64,000 nt of DNA, taken from positions 10,785,338-10,849,337 of the forward strand of contig NC_088302.1 of NCBI RefSeq assembly GCF_032854445.1, given 5' to 3'. The DNA comes from Liolophura sinensis. Lineage: Eukaryota > Mollusca > Polyplacophora > Chitonida > Chitonidae. A program made the translations under genes and the position numbers. The stretch's first letter is position 1; each line of letters starts with the position of its first letter. Below, in pieces: positions 1 through 12,668 of the stretch. The notes beneath the pieces were generated by a model that searched no databases, was not told the DNA's origin, and was given only the letters and a program-made list of their open reading frames with translations.

Positions 1-319
1 TTGTCCAGCTGAAAACACAGGAGACCAGCTATTGTAATTTATTCACCTCTGAAATATTTGTTTTATATTCTTTTTATTGAACGGATAAGCTATATTTTAC
101 TTGAAATCTTTTATGACGATTCGGTTCAAAGCTATTCTGGTTTTACGTGATATTTCCACATTGGCCTATATGTATATGTCCAGAAACTGAGAAAAAGGCT
201 ATGTAGCGTTTAGTTCTCATGTACTTCTACATATCAAGTAATTACGGAACCCTCCACAAATGGCTGCATCGCTCTCTCTTTAAGCTAAACTTTCCAATTG
301 TCCACCCATTCGGAGCTTA

Positions 320-477
320 TCGGCCATTCTGATTAAAGTCAATGACAGCCGACGTGTTCCGAGTGCGTAGCGTCACGACAGTTTCCGTGCGTGACGTCAC
401 ACCATTGTGCATTGTTTATGGCAACGTCATTTCGAGTATTGACGTCCTTCAAGTCACGAACTCATTGTATAACAGTG
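320..477 (+). promoter_or_regulatory. Leader exon and proximal promoter of gene A copy 1
   Basis: This stretch is strongly conserved at 55425-55542 and more weakly at 54890-55014. It carries a perfect CRE-type palindrome TGACGTCA at 392-399, followed by a conserved block (ttgtttatggcaacgtc, then attgacgtccttcaag) ending at a splice donor, gtggtaagc, with the exon boundary after 477. The next acceptor is at 629-630, nine bases before the ATG. The natural reading is a non-coding first exon with a CREB/ATF-type site at or near the start of transcription. The transcription start itself is not defined; no clear TATA box is seen. The 71-codon reading frame starting here is not conserved. Confidence 0.6.
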
Positions 478-639
478 GTAAGCTTTTGACCTACGTGTAT
501 AAGCTACTCCTCGTGTACATAAATGCTATTAACTTCTACAACCCGATTCTGTATTAGTAATTACACATTGCTATATATCAAGGCATTCAGTTTTAATTTA
601 TATCAAGATGTGAGACACTTTAATTTCCAGGTATAACAA

Positions 640-3600
640 ATGGCGGAATTAGAAGAGGATGATGTGGGTGATCACGCCCAATACAGCAAATCTGAGGATG
701 GTAAGCGAACGTTTTCTGTGTAAGGGTCAGTCAATATCACAGTTAGAGATTAATTACCTTGAGTTAAAGTGTTTTGTTTGTATATTGTGACTGGCAAACC
801 CGACATGCGCTATTTATAGATTGCATTAAGCTAAAGTATTTTCAAATATTGGCCGGCAAACCACGGCAACCCCATTTATAGAATACGTTAAGTTAAAGTG
901 TTTTCATATAGTGACTGGCCAACCCCAGCAACCCCATTTATAGAATGCTTTAAATTGAAGTATTTTCAAATATTGACTGGAAAATCCCAGCAGCCCCATT
1001 TATAGATTACGTTAAGTTAAAACGTTACTGGTTCGGGGTACGGTTTATGGCTCACTGTGAGTTAAAGCGCTTCTTATTTGTATATAGTGACTGGTAAACG
1101 CCAGCAGCTTCACGTTTTTTACGTTAAGTTTCTTTTCTTTTACTATTATATGTCTTAATCCCTACATGTGTATTATTCCTCGCTTTTCCAGTTGTTTAGT
1201 GACTTCTCAGTCCGACATGTCCAGTCATCTGCCATGTCTTCATCCCTACTTGTATATTTTTCGTCTCCACCTGTTCATTTGTTTAATGGGGCATCATCCC
1301 GATATTCTCTGTCATGTCTTCATACGGTATTCTCAGATTTACTGGCGAAATATGAAGCTGAACCTCTGGGATACACCCCAATCTTCTCGACTGTTTGGCC
1401 TGGCCCTTACCTAGGGACTCTGGGGGCATTCCCAGATATCTCGGATCGTGCCCTGGAGGCCAAAGTCTGGAACCCTAAAGGGCTCCTTCCAACATCCATC
1501 CTACAACCGGAGCAGGCCAAACTGATGGAGGTAAACCATTTATTTTTTCTTCCTTCTCTTTCCATAGAATTTCTTTTCCATTGTATAATGGCTCTGTAAA
1601 CACTTAAATAATACAGCACTGGTGGATAACCAAAACGAAAGTAACTGAAAGACGAAAGACTCTGTGACCGATTAAATAACAAGTTATGACAACATCATTG
1701 ACTACTTAGCCAGTTATTCCTGTTTGTTACGCCTCCAATGCATATGTACTATTCACTGCATATGTACTATTCACTGAATATGTACTATTGACTGCATATG
1801 TACTATTCACTGCAAATGTACTGCTCACTGAATATGTACTATTCACTGCATATGTACTGTTCATTGAATATGTACTGTTCACTGCATATGTACTATCCAC
1901 TGCATATGTACTATTGACTGCATATATACTATTCACTGCATATGTACTGTTCACTGCATATGTACTATTCACTGCATATGTACTGTTCACTGCATATGTA
2001 CTATTCACTGCATATGTACTATTCAAAGAAACATCGCTTCGTATTTGTTTGCTCTTTTCAGATGGGTCCTTGGCTAAGGGAACTTGTCTGCCGAATTCAC
2101 TTGGTCGACCAAAAACCCGAAGGCGGAAAATACAGTAAGTGGCTGACTTTATCATGAACAGATCAGTGTGTTTATTTGAATGCTTGAACCAGTTGTAGTA
2201 CCTGACTTCTGCAGAGTGTAGTTCAATCTGCAACACATTAGAAACTCATTATACCTGAGTTGTCTCCCAATGTTTTATTAAATTATTTTCCTTCTTAAGA
2301 AATGCGATTCCACGTCCTAAGCAGCGTTTTGTTTACTTCAGCCTACTTCACCACGATTTTTGTGAAGTTTCCAGAAACCGGTGACCAGATTGTGGAGACC
2401 ACAAGAGACGGGCCCCGTGTGAGTACTACACTCGCAGTGTGTACTGACCATCTGTTTTACGATGAATAACACATTTGAAAACAAAGGATATGATTACTGG
2501 AATGAAGGCAACGGTAAAATGGAGTATAACTGTAGTTTATTGCACGAATGATATTTGCGTGAAATGAGTTCACTTTAAAAACAGTTTACCCGCAAACCTG
2601 TTCACTGTTGTTGTTGTTGGTTTTTTTTTTATAACACCCAGTTTTCATGTCTTACAGCCACTGATTGAAGCAAACAACATTCGAGTGGACTTTGAGAACT
2701 GCGCCGTTGTCGACAGTAAGTTGATAATTTTCAAACCACAGAAGTTAAATCGATTGATGTTTCGAACTATCAGAAGATGCAATATTTGTCTGTGTTGTCA
2801 ACAGACCGTAGAAAGTAAATCAGTTGATGATAACTATACACACAAAAGTGTTGGAAATATGGGGATAATTATATTACAAATATGATAAAAATGACTATTG
2901 TGATGATGACAGTGGGAAATAAGCCGGCAATGATTGAAAAGGGATAATAATTGATGTAAAGATGGTATCGATAGAGATAAGTACAATGTATAATGGTGGA
3001 ATCAGTGATGGTAATGGTATGGGCACACGAAGAAAACCACAAACACAAAGCATTTCTAATTTGTTTTCTTATTTAGCCACTGGTGTGAGGGGTCATGCCA
3101 GAGGACTGGTTACAAAGGCCCTTCTGGAGAGGTTGGATGGGACGGAGCACTTTGGGGAACACAAGGTAAGTTTGCCAAACTGAACTGATGCTGTTGAATA
3201 GCACCGCTTGTGAGTAACTGATATTATCAACTTTCCTTTCTGGGGACCTGCGATGATTCTTAGCTCATATCGTAGATGTCGTGTCCAAACTTTGGCTGGA
3301 AGTTATATTGGCTAAAAGAAACTGTGGTTCTGACTAATCATGGGGAAAAGAAAAGCTATAAGTTGTTGGAGCATTCTATGCCTTTGTACTTTAATTTTGT
3401 AAAAAGCCCCAAAATAACTGGTAGTTTTATGCTTCATGCCGAGTTTTATTTACATCTTAACGTAGTTTTTACCGGCATATCTGACGCTCAGGTTTAGCAT
3501 AAACCCTTACCCTTGATTTCTGTTGAAGGTGGATTCCTATAGAAGGCCTGAGATCGAATTCCACGTGTTCCCATCAGCCCCGGGGTTCAAAGTCCCCGCT

Positions 3601-5287
3601 GACTTCCTACCTCCACAACTGGATGGTATCAGTGGTAAGTCTGTACTTCATTGTGTGCCTTTTTATCCGTGTAAATGTTTTTTAATCTTCAGAAATCCTC
3701 CATGGTTCACATGAATACATTAGTCACTTTTATACTGTTCCTTACAGTACTATGGAGGTATGGCATCTAGTATATAGTCTGTTAGTTGATACCAGATCCT
3801 TATGTCAACTATGATTTACAGTGTAAATCATAGTGAACAGGCGAAACTAGTTTTGAATGTCATTTAATTAAACTTTATAGTGTTTTACTGTACGTTAACG
3901 TGAACGTAACGGAAACGTGATCTCCCATCTACATTTAGTCATATATACTGTTACAGCTTGTGGCTTTACTATGATCTTTATACTTTGTTCTACCTGTATA
4001 CATGTGCGTTACAAAGAACAACTGAAAAAATGTTGATCATTCTGTCCTATTTTCGTACTTTCGTATACTTTCTTGGTTTTTTGGTGGTTTGTGTAATACG
4101 TCGTTTTGGACATTGGCCTGGCGATTATTGAACGTCCTTATTGGCTGACAGCTGGTATATGAATGTGTGTTTCGACGCATAGATTCTCGTGCCTTTTGTA
4201 CTATCATTTATATAACCACTATATGTCTTTGTCAGCTGCCTGTGTGGATGCCCTTAAGGACACACTTTTCGAGACGGCAAAGGCACTGGAACGGAATCTT
4301 CGAAGCGCCAGTGATTCAAAACGCCCTTCTAGGTGTTTACAACGCCGGTGTAAGCCGAAAAGATTTGTAAGCCGAAGAAACTTGGACATTGCCGGGCTTC
4401 CAGACGGACCGCCTGACGAACAGCTTGATCATGCCAAAGTGGTATTTAGCAGTGAAATTAACGTAATACCTGGTGATACCGAAGATTCTCGTCCAGATGG
4501 CGAATTACTGGCCAAGGTGAGTACAAAAATGGAACAAAAACAAAAACTTAAAAAGAAATAAACATTAAAAATGTAGCAAGCATCAGTTAGAAAGACCATC
4601 AAAAACTCTGTAGAGAAATATGAACCCTTCAAATCCTCATTTCTTAGAACTTTCTCTTTTTTTATGAATTGAAAGCCGGTAAATACCTGGAGTTTGCGGT
4701 GGGCTGTATGGACCATATTAGCAATATACGTCCCTGACGTCATGCAGACTTAAACTACCTGTTAATGCTGCTATCGTTATGTTGTTACTCTGTTTTAACA
4801 CAGATTGCTCTAGTAGATGACAGCGAGCCTGTCAGCAGTGCTGCCCAACTGTATGACATTGCCATAAAACTTTCTGACACCGAATCGGTTGACACTGAAC
4901 TTGAGAGCAACAAAGCCGTTACACCAGACGTTTCCCTCTCTGATGTCGACAAAGCCAGTAAGTAGAGAAGGCCTGAAGCAATCCAAGGCTGCTTACTCAA
5001 AGCCAGTCGTGACATAAAACAAAATTTAGAAGTATAAGACTAATGCGTGGTTTAGGAGTTTTAATATTTGGTACATGTAATAAATGTAATGTGAAGGCAA
5101 ATACATGGCAATTTCATCTTCTACCGTCAACAATTTCACTGAAGGAAAAAAAACACAAATATCAAATCGTTTATTTATTTATTTCTTAACAGAACCAGCC
5201 AAGAAGTCCTTCAGCAAAAGAATTTGCTCCTTCCTGGGCAGATTGTTCTGCTGCGCCCCAAAGCACGGGCGCAAGTACTCGGATTAG
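640..5287 (+). CDS. Gene A copy 1: unrecognised 395-aa intracellular protein, 10 coding exons
   Basis: Exons: 640-700, 1337-1530, 2062-2134, 2342-2418, 2658-2715, 3077-3165, 3529-3634, 4236-4516, 4804-4957, 5193-5287 (1188 nt with the TAG stop). All nine introns are GT-AG and the phases alternate 1,0,1,0,1,0,1,0,1. The ATG has a good context (aacaaATGG) and lies 9 nt after a splice acceptor, so a 5' UTR exon precedes it. Residues 21-219 form a conserved core (WNPKGLLPTSILQPEQ, GPWLREL, VKFPETGDQ, GHARGLVTKALLERLDG, EFHVFPS). Residues 220-313 are a basic, variable hinge; 314-364 are acidic and Ser-rich; 365-395 form a Lys/Arg-rich tail with a Cys pair at 384-385. There is no signal peptide or membrane helix, so it is probably cytosolic or nuclear; the Cys-basic tail could be lipidated (inference). 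I do not recognise the family. The paralogue at 55693-61826 confirms the model. Confidence 0.88.
1739..2030 (+). repeat. 15-bp minisatellite in intron 2 of gene A copy 1
   Basis: About 19 copies of a 15-bp unit of the type ctgcatatgtactat. Because 15 is a multiple of three and the unit lacks stops in some frames, it produces long spurious reading frames on both strands. It is absent from the matching intron of copy 2. Confidence 0.9.
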
Positions 5288-5807
5288 TAAGCTTATGAAC
5301 AGAGGGACGGGGGTGGGGATGGGTGGAGGAAGGGCAAAGGGGTGGTCTGTAGAGAAAAAGAATTTGGGTGTTAAAGACTAATGGGATCTGATTTGGGATT
5401 TTAGTTTATGTCACTGATTTTGAAATTGTTATTTTACATGTGAAATGAAATTCCTCTGGCTTTGAACCGAATACTATTATGTTTACATCTGCAGTGAATG
5501 TGTAAATACTTTTTCTTTCAAATTTTCTCCAGTTTTCCCTTAAGATTTGAACGTATTTTAATTTACATATATACAGATGAAAATATTTTTTTTTATAATT
5601 ACCGATATCTTCTTGTAACTATACCTATACACCACGTCAAAATATGCTGCCACTAGTTTGTTGTCAGCTTTGAAATTTCTTGAAATTTTTTTTACAATAA
5701 TGACTGTGTCATTTCACAGACCCATTATTATCATTAGTCAGCTTCTAGTCAAGTTCTTTGGCGAAAGCAACTGTCAAGCGACTTTTTTTTTTAACAAGGC
5801 CCAGTAA

Positions 5808-5818
5808 AATAAAATAAA
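5808..5818 (+). terminator. Candidate poly(A) signals of gene A copy 1
   Basis: Two overlapping AATAAA hexamers about 520 bp past the stop codon. The aligned position in copy 2 (around 62270-62290) has lost them. The 3' end was not confirmed, so this is a candidate only. Confidence 0.3.
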
Positions 5819-5939
5819 ATATGTTTGCAGTAAGGAAAGAAAAATATGCACATATACGCGGATAATAACACAAGTGGCAAGGGAAGTAACTATGTGAGTG
5901 TGATAAGGAAAATTTAACTATCTTAAATGAAGACTGTTA

Positions 5940-6410
5940 GTATAGTGGCTGTGTGAATGCTGATGGAAAGAGTTCCAGCTGTACCAAGTAAAGTGCCATG
6001 TGAATGCTGATGGAAAGAGTTCCAGCTGTACCATGTAAAGTGCTATGTGAATGCTGATGGAAAGAGTTCCAGCTGTACCAAGTAAAGTGCTATGTGAATG
6101 CTGATGGAAAGAGTTCCAGCTGTACCAAGTAAAGTGCTATGTGAATGCTGATGGAAAGAGCTCCCACTGTACCAAGTAATGCAGCTGTGTGAATGCCGAG
6201 GGAAAGAGTTCCAGCTGTACCAAGTAAAGTAGTTATGCGAATGCTGAGGGAAAGAGAAAAGAGTCCCAATTGTACCATGGAAAAGACCGTGACTGCTAAG
6301 GAAAACAGCTCCAACTCTAAAAGGAGAGTGGCTGTGCGAATATTGAGAAAAAGAGTTCCAACTGGAAAAAGGAAAGTAGCCTTGTGCACGCTACAGAAAA
6401 CACTTCCAAC
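5940..6410 (+). repeat. 47-bp minisatellite downstream of gene A copy 1
   Basis: Five clear copies of a 47-bp unit (gtgaatgctgatggaaagag at its start) run from about 5950 to 6180 and then decay up to 6410. A diverged homologous array lies at 62340-62830, downstream of copy 2. Confidence 0.85.
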
Positions 6411-6639
6411 GGCACTAAGGATTATATATATCCTATTAGCGCCGTCAAGATATAGTTCATGGTGTCTAAGATCAACATATATATGTGTTTATGGATTCTT
6501 GTAGATCAGTGCCATGGGAGTGCATGAGCACGTATCTGGTCACTGCGCATGCTCCCAGTGGTTTATCAAATGGTGTCTTGGTGGTTCATGTCTGTGCATG
6601 TACATGTACTTCTCAAAATTTGGTGGTTTATCTCATGTA

Positions 6640-7700
6640 ACATGTCCCGTGATATTCTAATATAATGTGGTTTATGTCTGGTGATCTACTGGCGTAAAGT
6701 GGTTTATCTCGTGTAACATGTCCAGTGATATTCTAATATAAAGTGGTTTATGTCTGGTGATCTACTGGTGTAAAGTGGTTTATCTCGTGTAACATGTCCA
6801 GTGATATTCTAATATAATGTGGTTTATGTCTGGTGATCTACTGGCGTAAAGTGGTTTATCTCGTGTAACATGCCCAGTGATATTCTAGTATAATGTGGTT
6901 TATGTCTGGTGATCTACTGGCGTAAAGTGGTTTATCTCGTGTAACATGTCCAGTGATATTCTAGTGTAATGTGGTTTATGTCTGGTGATCTACTGGTGTA
7001 AAGTGGTTTATCTCGTGTAACATGTCCAGTGATATTCTAGTATAATGTGGTTTATGTCTGGTGATCTACTGGCGTAAAGTGGTTTATCTCGTGTAACATG
7101 CCCAGTGATATTCTAGTATAATGTGGTTTATGTCTGGTGATCTACTGGCGTAAAGTGGTTTATCTCGTGTAACATGTCCAGTGATATTCTAGTGTAATGT
7201 GGTTTATGTCTGGTGATCTACTGGTGTAAAGTGGTTTATCTCGTGTAACATGTCCAGTGACATTCTAGTGTAATGTGGTTTATGTCTGGTGATCTACTGG
7301 TGTAAAGCGGTTTATCTCGTGTAACATGTCCAGTGATATTGTAGTGTAATGTGGTTTATGTCTGGTGATCTACTGGTGTAAAGTGGTTTATCTCGTGTAA
7401 CATGTCCAGTGATATTGTAGTGTAAAATGGTTTAAGTCTGATGATCTAATTCAAATTGTTTACACGTATATCTGGTGATCTTCTCATACGAGGGGGTTTA
7501 CACATATATCTGGTGCTTTTGATTGATCTCGTATAAAATGTTCGGTAATATAAGTCGGTTTTTGTACGGTGATCTTCTCGTGTATGTAGTTTACACCTAT
7601 GTTTCATTATCTCATATAAAGGAGTTTTTTTGTCTGGTGATCTATAGTATAAGGTGGTTTGTGTCTGGTGATCTTCTATAGCATGAGGTGGTTTGTTTAT
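6640..7700 (+). repeat. 76-bp composite tandem array (gtggttta repeat)
   Basis: About ten copies of a 76-bp unit between 6650 and 7440, each made of two related halves that both begin gtggttta (one with tctggtgatctactgg, one with tctcgtgtaacatgtcc). Degenerate single halves continue to about 7700. The matching array behind copy 2 (63230-63580) consists only of short single units. Confidence 0.9.
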
Positions 7701-9120
7701 AATTTAGTATTCTATAGCCCTGATTTTGCACATGTTAGCGCTGTAGTGTTAGGGAAAGTCATTATCTGGACACGTGTAAATGAAAATTTCAGTATCTTCT
7801 ATCAAGCACAGCGTTTTGCTGGCAATACGTCTTCACGTGTTTCCGAGTTTGCTGGCCTACGTTATATATATCCTTGTTTTGTGTATCATCGTAGGCGGAA
7901 GGGATGACGCACGGTAGTAGTTTGGATATGCTTGCACATGAGTCAATGAGCAAGTCGAATGTGTTGATAAAGCGGCTGTCTTCCTTTAAATAGTAATGAA
8001 ATGAGTATAGGTTAACTGGAAGCTAAAAAGTATGGCGGTATATTTACATAGTTACTTCCCTTGCCACAATCATACAAGCCAAGTATTATCCAAACCGACA
8101 GTAATGTATATGTTAAAATTATTACAAGTACATATTTATAAATAAGCGTTATCCAAACTCTCAGTAAAGTATATGTTACAAACTGTTACAAGTATATATG
8201 AACAAACAAAGTATTATCTAAACCCGCAGTAAAATAAAGGATACGCAATACTACATACATACAAGCCAAATCTTATCTTTCAAAAACATCATTAAACTTG
8301 CTTGACCATTTGCCTTCGTCATAATTGTATTTTGGAATTTCGCTGTTTTTTCTTTTAGAAACAAAGCAACTGTATTCTATTATATTATTAAACAAATCTT
8401 GGATAGAAATTCTTGTAATCGTTAGTGGAAACGCTTTTGCCTACGTTATCGTTCTCTCTGCTTTTTTTTTCGGAGGGGATGGGGTGGGGGCTATGTGCAT
8501 GCAACAAATTGTGTTCTGTTAAAACGGAGTTAACCATTTGTAACAATCTTCAAACTCTGACAAGCCATTTGACCGACATTATTTGACCACTGTCTAATAG
8601 GTTTACAAACACTGTGTAAATAGGTTTACAAGTACAGTAATCCTATTTAATTCAAAGGGATTTAACCCAACAAGCACTATTTTACAAGCCAAAGTGTGGT
8701 ACTGATTACAAACTGTATCTGACAACAATAAAATTACAACTCAAACCGTTTCCTGTTTGCATTATTTATTATTTTATTCATTACAAAGACAACAAATTGT
8801 AGGAATAATTTTTTAACGATTTATTTGGCACAAAGGGTGTTCCACAAACACCCGTAATCCAGTTAATGGTTACAGCTGGAGTGTATGTACAACTCATTTG
8901 ATGTATAGCAACAGGGCGCTATACGGTGTTAGCACCGTCTCTGATACGTTACAGGAAAAACAAGTGCTCTGGTGGAGCACGGGGCTCTGCTCAGCCTAGG
9001 ACATGAAGTGTTCCGAAGAAACAGGAGGCACTTACAGAGAAGGCATAAATCTGTTCCAAGGAAATACGGGGCTCTCAAATGTAGCAGACAAAGACGAGGT
9101 CACGGTGGAGCAGACAAACT
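7700..9120. other. Intergenic, no gene seen
   Basis: AT-rich sequence. The piece 7700-7910 aligns with 63720-63990 and marks the right edge of the duplicated block. A loose tandem repeat of about 60 bp (with attatccaaac) is visible at 8085-8280. No exon with coding character was recognised. Confidence 0.5.
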
Positions 9121-9121
9121 G

Positions 9122-9305
9122 ATATTTATTTATTTATTTGATTAGTGTTTTACGCTGTACCCAAGAATATTGCACTTATAAGAAGGCAGCCAGCATTAAG
9201 GTGGAGCAGAGCCCGGTGGAAACCCACGACCATCCGCCGGTTGCTAACAGACCTTCTCACATACGGCCGGAGTGGAAGCTGGACTTAAACTCACAGGGAC
9301 TGACA
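9122..9305 (-). mobile_element. tRNA-derived SINE copy, 5' truncated
   Basis: Matches the main SINE family of the window: tail side tttatttgattagtgtttta, then a block with cacgaccatccgc and gttgctaacagacc. The tRNA-like head is missing. On the + strand it reads as reverse complement of the element at 47730-47940. Confidence 0.75.
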
Positions 9306-11260
9306 AACTGATAAACGAGTAGCCTAAATGTATATGCTAAGATTTGAGGTTATAGAATGGAAGCATTGTTTTCACAATTGGAATAATTAAATACAGAGAT
9401 GTTGAATACTAACTTCAGTTAATGCTCAAGAGAAGCTGCGAAACAGTTAAGACACCAAAGTGAAGAAAATGAAGGCAATTACAGTGAACACTAGATCCTT
9501 ATATTTATGGAATGGCCATAAAACTGTCTAACAGTACACATGTGACCTACTGACCGTGTGTAACAATATTTATAAGAAACATTGTGTAGTTATACAGTGT
9601 AGAACAAAAAAGTTTTCGTAAAGTAACATCTTGCAACATAATAAGGACACAATGTGTCGTTTATTGGGAATACATTCACACATTGTTACTTAAATAGCTA
9701 AGATTAAAAGAACGTAAAATAATACAATATATTAATGACATAATTATGTTGATCGTCGGAAGTGCTGTACCGATATGTCTCCATGATTCATTGTATCAAG
9801 TGTTGTTATTTACATTACCTACTGTAACAAACTGATACCGTTCTATGCAAAAGTTTAAATATGTAGGAATTAAGATACTAACTGAAGGCTTGCTTTGTGT
9901 TTTGGACGTCTCTTCTAATATATCTAGCTACCCGATAACCAGGGACCTAATTTCTTTATCTGGTGGTCCTACATACCTGTTAGTGCATCTGAAGTGCATG
10001 CTCCTATTCGAAATGAATGCCCTGAGTATCATTCATTTACGAAGACCAATGCGGCCCAATATTAGTTTAAGATGACTCAGAAATGTAACTCGAGATAAAG
10101 CATAGCCTTCTTCGTCCATAAACAATGGGTAATTGGGTTGGGTAATAACGTCATTATGTTGTTGCCATGCGATGAATAGCAAGTAGGTCTAACGACAGGA
10201 GCCCTGTGGTCCAGGAACACCTATTAATTTCCATAAGCGACAATGTTATCGTTTAGGTCTATAACTTTGTCCTAAACATCAGTAAACTTTGGTGAATATT
10301 AGGCCCAGCCTGTGAGAAAGCAACCATGAAAGTCTTGATATTGGCTGACCATCAAAATCTGCACCTATCTATGCTAGCAGATGGAAGTGGTGCAAAGCAG
10401 TGCGAAAGGGGCATCAGTCACGTAACCAACGGACTCATTGTCAGATCGGCCAGAGTTTCAAACTGAAATTAAACCTCATACCTGTCCAAAGTTCAGACAA
10501 TTTCTAACATTCTGATACGAAGCATGCACCTGTACATCACAAATGGTAGGCTTGCTTCGAAAAAAAAAAGACTTTACACCTTAAATTACACAGAATTAAA
10601 TTCGAAAAATTTGGAGTGTTGTTGGGGTACTGGTTCCATGTGGTGGATTTCTAGCATTGGATAAGCATAAAAAACACCACGTTTGAATAGTTTTACTACA
10701 CTGTATAAAAACTTAAACACCTCTGGTCTGCAAAAACAAATGAGCCAGGTTAGAATTATTCAGTTGTTTTTTCAATTATAAATTCGAGAAACAAAAATCC
10801 CTAATAGCCTGTTTTAACGATTTAAGGGTTATGCATTGATTCTGACATTTATTATTTATTGTACGAACTGTTTACCAAACGCTAAAATGAACAATGATAT
10901 ATGTATTTGTTTGTTTTGAACAGACGAATGCGGTTTAGGCCAAGATAACTGCATGTGTTACTATCTGACATAATTTTTGATACCGTGGTTGAATATTACT
11001 ACGCTCGTAGGTCAGCGGGATTCACATTTGTGGTGATCAGTAAACGACCCAAACCTGTACCATAGCATTCTGTGAGAGATGGCCTTCTGCTACACGTAAG
11101 TAAATCCTTGTAAACGATCAGAAAATGATGTCTTATGCAGTAGATCTGTGTTATCATGTGTCACTTTATTGGGTGAATCGGTAAAGGCTACGTCATAGGT
11201 TATGTCGCACAATCTTATAGCAACGTGTTTGATTGGATAAAATTATCCAGATAGCTTCCA
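9306..11260. other. Intergenic, no gene seen
   Basis: AT-rich unique-looking sequence with only short, unconvincing reading frames. No repeat array and no exon with plausible splice sites was recognised. Confidence 0.45.
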
Positions 11261-11261
11261 C

Positions 11262-11500
11262 AGCTGCTTGCACACTTCACTGCAGCTTTAAGTACATTTC
11301 ACTGTTGCTTATACACTGCACTTATGCTTACACAGTTCACAATCGCTTATGTACATTACACAGCTGCTTATACACTTCATTCCTGCTTGCACACTTCACT
11401 ATCGCCTAAGTACATTCCACAGCTGCTTATACACTTCACTTATGCTTACACACTTCACCACAGCTTTTGTATATTTCATAGCTGCCTAGACCAGTATGGG
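11262..11500 (+). repeat. Degenerate tandem repeat (cagctgcttatacacttca)
   Basis: About ten imperfect copies of a unit near 20-24 bp, containing gcttatacacttcac or gcttacacacttcac. Non-coding. Confidence 0.7.
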
Positions 11501-11594
11501 ATGACGGATTGGCACACACCGATCACAATACAGTACTAGCACAGGGCACACCTTGGTAGAGGGGTAGAAACTATTGGTTGACAATAATACTGGA

Positions 11595-11790
11595 GTATTA
11601 GTTTAATCTGTTTATTTGAGCCCGGGTGAAACTCACGACCATCCGCAGTTTGCTGACTGACTTTCTTACTTATGGCCGCAAGACAGCATGATTTGGGCTT
11701 GAACTCATAACGACCACACTGGTGAGAGACTCCTGGGTCAATTGGCCCCGCTAGTACGCTAATCAATGAGCCACACAGGCCCCTAGGTTA
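11595..11790 (-). mobile_element. tRNA-derived SINE, near full length
   Basis: Contains the family core (cacgaccatccgcagtttgctgac) and, at its right end, the reverse complement of a tRNA-like head: a B-box-like stretch near gggcttgaactca and a degraded A-box side ending gagccacacaggcccc. Confidence 0.75.
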
Positions 11791-11892
11791 TTAATTCTCT
11801 ACCACAGACCTTACTGTATAATGGGGCTCTGATTCAAGACTGCCATATAGACCTTGTATTACTGACGTACCAGCACCAAGTGTTGACTTCGC

Positions 11893-12167
11893 CAAAGGAT
11901 CTGGTAGAGCAAGGCAATCGGCCCCAGTGCAAGAAACTCTGCACATCAAGAAGCAAAACTGGTTATAGCTGTGATTGACAACTGCTGACACCCTCGTAAA
12001 GCTCTTCTTTTTTGAGTTCTGTTTTACTCTTCTTTTCCCGTTACATGGCAAGAATGCATTAAAGCAATGTATACTTCTTAAAATCGAAAAATTGGTAACC
12101 TGCTCCAGTCACATTTTTGTATTAGACACTGTAGGGCAGGGAAAATCACTGGACCACAAACTGGACC

Positions 12168-12243
<76 letters not shown>

Positions 12244-12661
12244 GAAATACGGATTTTAAACTTACCAAAATATGGCAAAACTGATCACACTCTAAAGTTT
12301 GTGTTGTGTTTAACATATGAAGACAAGTGTAAACCAAAACGAAAATTTGACAGCGCGTAGAAATACACAGATAAATGTTTCAGTAAAGATATTCTTCTGG
12401 TTAACATTGATCTTCACACCGTAAATTAAACACACAGTGCCTCGTTTGAACGAAATATTGGCGTTTTTGACCGAGAATGCTTGGCGCGTTATTACTAAAC
12501 AGCCATGTCTTTTATGGACATTTAACTTTTATGGGTGATTCGACCAAATTTTATACTTCTGATTTGGGGATTTACAGAACTGTGCTGGGATTTTGAAATT
12601 GGCACTTTCTTATAGTAACTCTCTGGGGCCGATTCTCCGCCTTAACGTACCAGGTCCTTTG
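11893..12661. mobile_element. TIR element (MITE-like), copy 1, directly behind the SRCR stop codon
   Basis: The ends are inverted repeats: caaaggatctggt with aatcggcccc at the left, ggggccgatt and accaggtcctttg at the right. The interior aligns along its length with 60395-61470, for example tttcagtaaagatat, cacagtgcctcgtttgaacg and ttttatacttctgattt. It holds no transposase frame, so it would be non-autonomous. No clear target-site duplication was found. The right end is 7 bp from the SRCR stop codon (12669-12671), so the receptor 3' UTR would run into it. Confidence 0.75.
12168..12239. repeat. (TA)n microsatellite
   Basis: About 36 uninterrupted TA dinucleotides inside the TIR element; the homologous element at 60395-61470 lacks it. 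Confidence 0.95.
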
Positions 12662-12668
12662 ATAGCGG

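Noticed and set aside
342-557. 71-codon frame over the copy 1 leader
   Set aside because: It runs across the conserved splice donor at 478 and is not kept in the copy 2 leader.
1166-1682. Alternative longer proteins over exon 2 of gene A
   Set aside because: They extend through the intron; the spliced model is supported by the paralogue, where only the exon is conserved.
12078-12337. Tyr-Ile repeat peptides
   Set aside because: Translation of a TA microsatellite.
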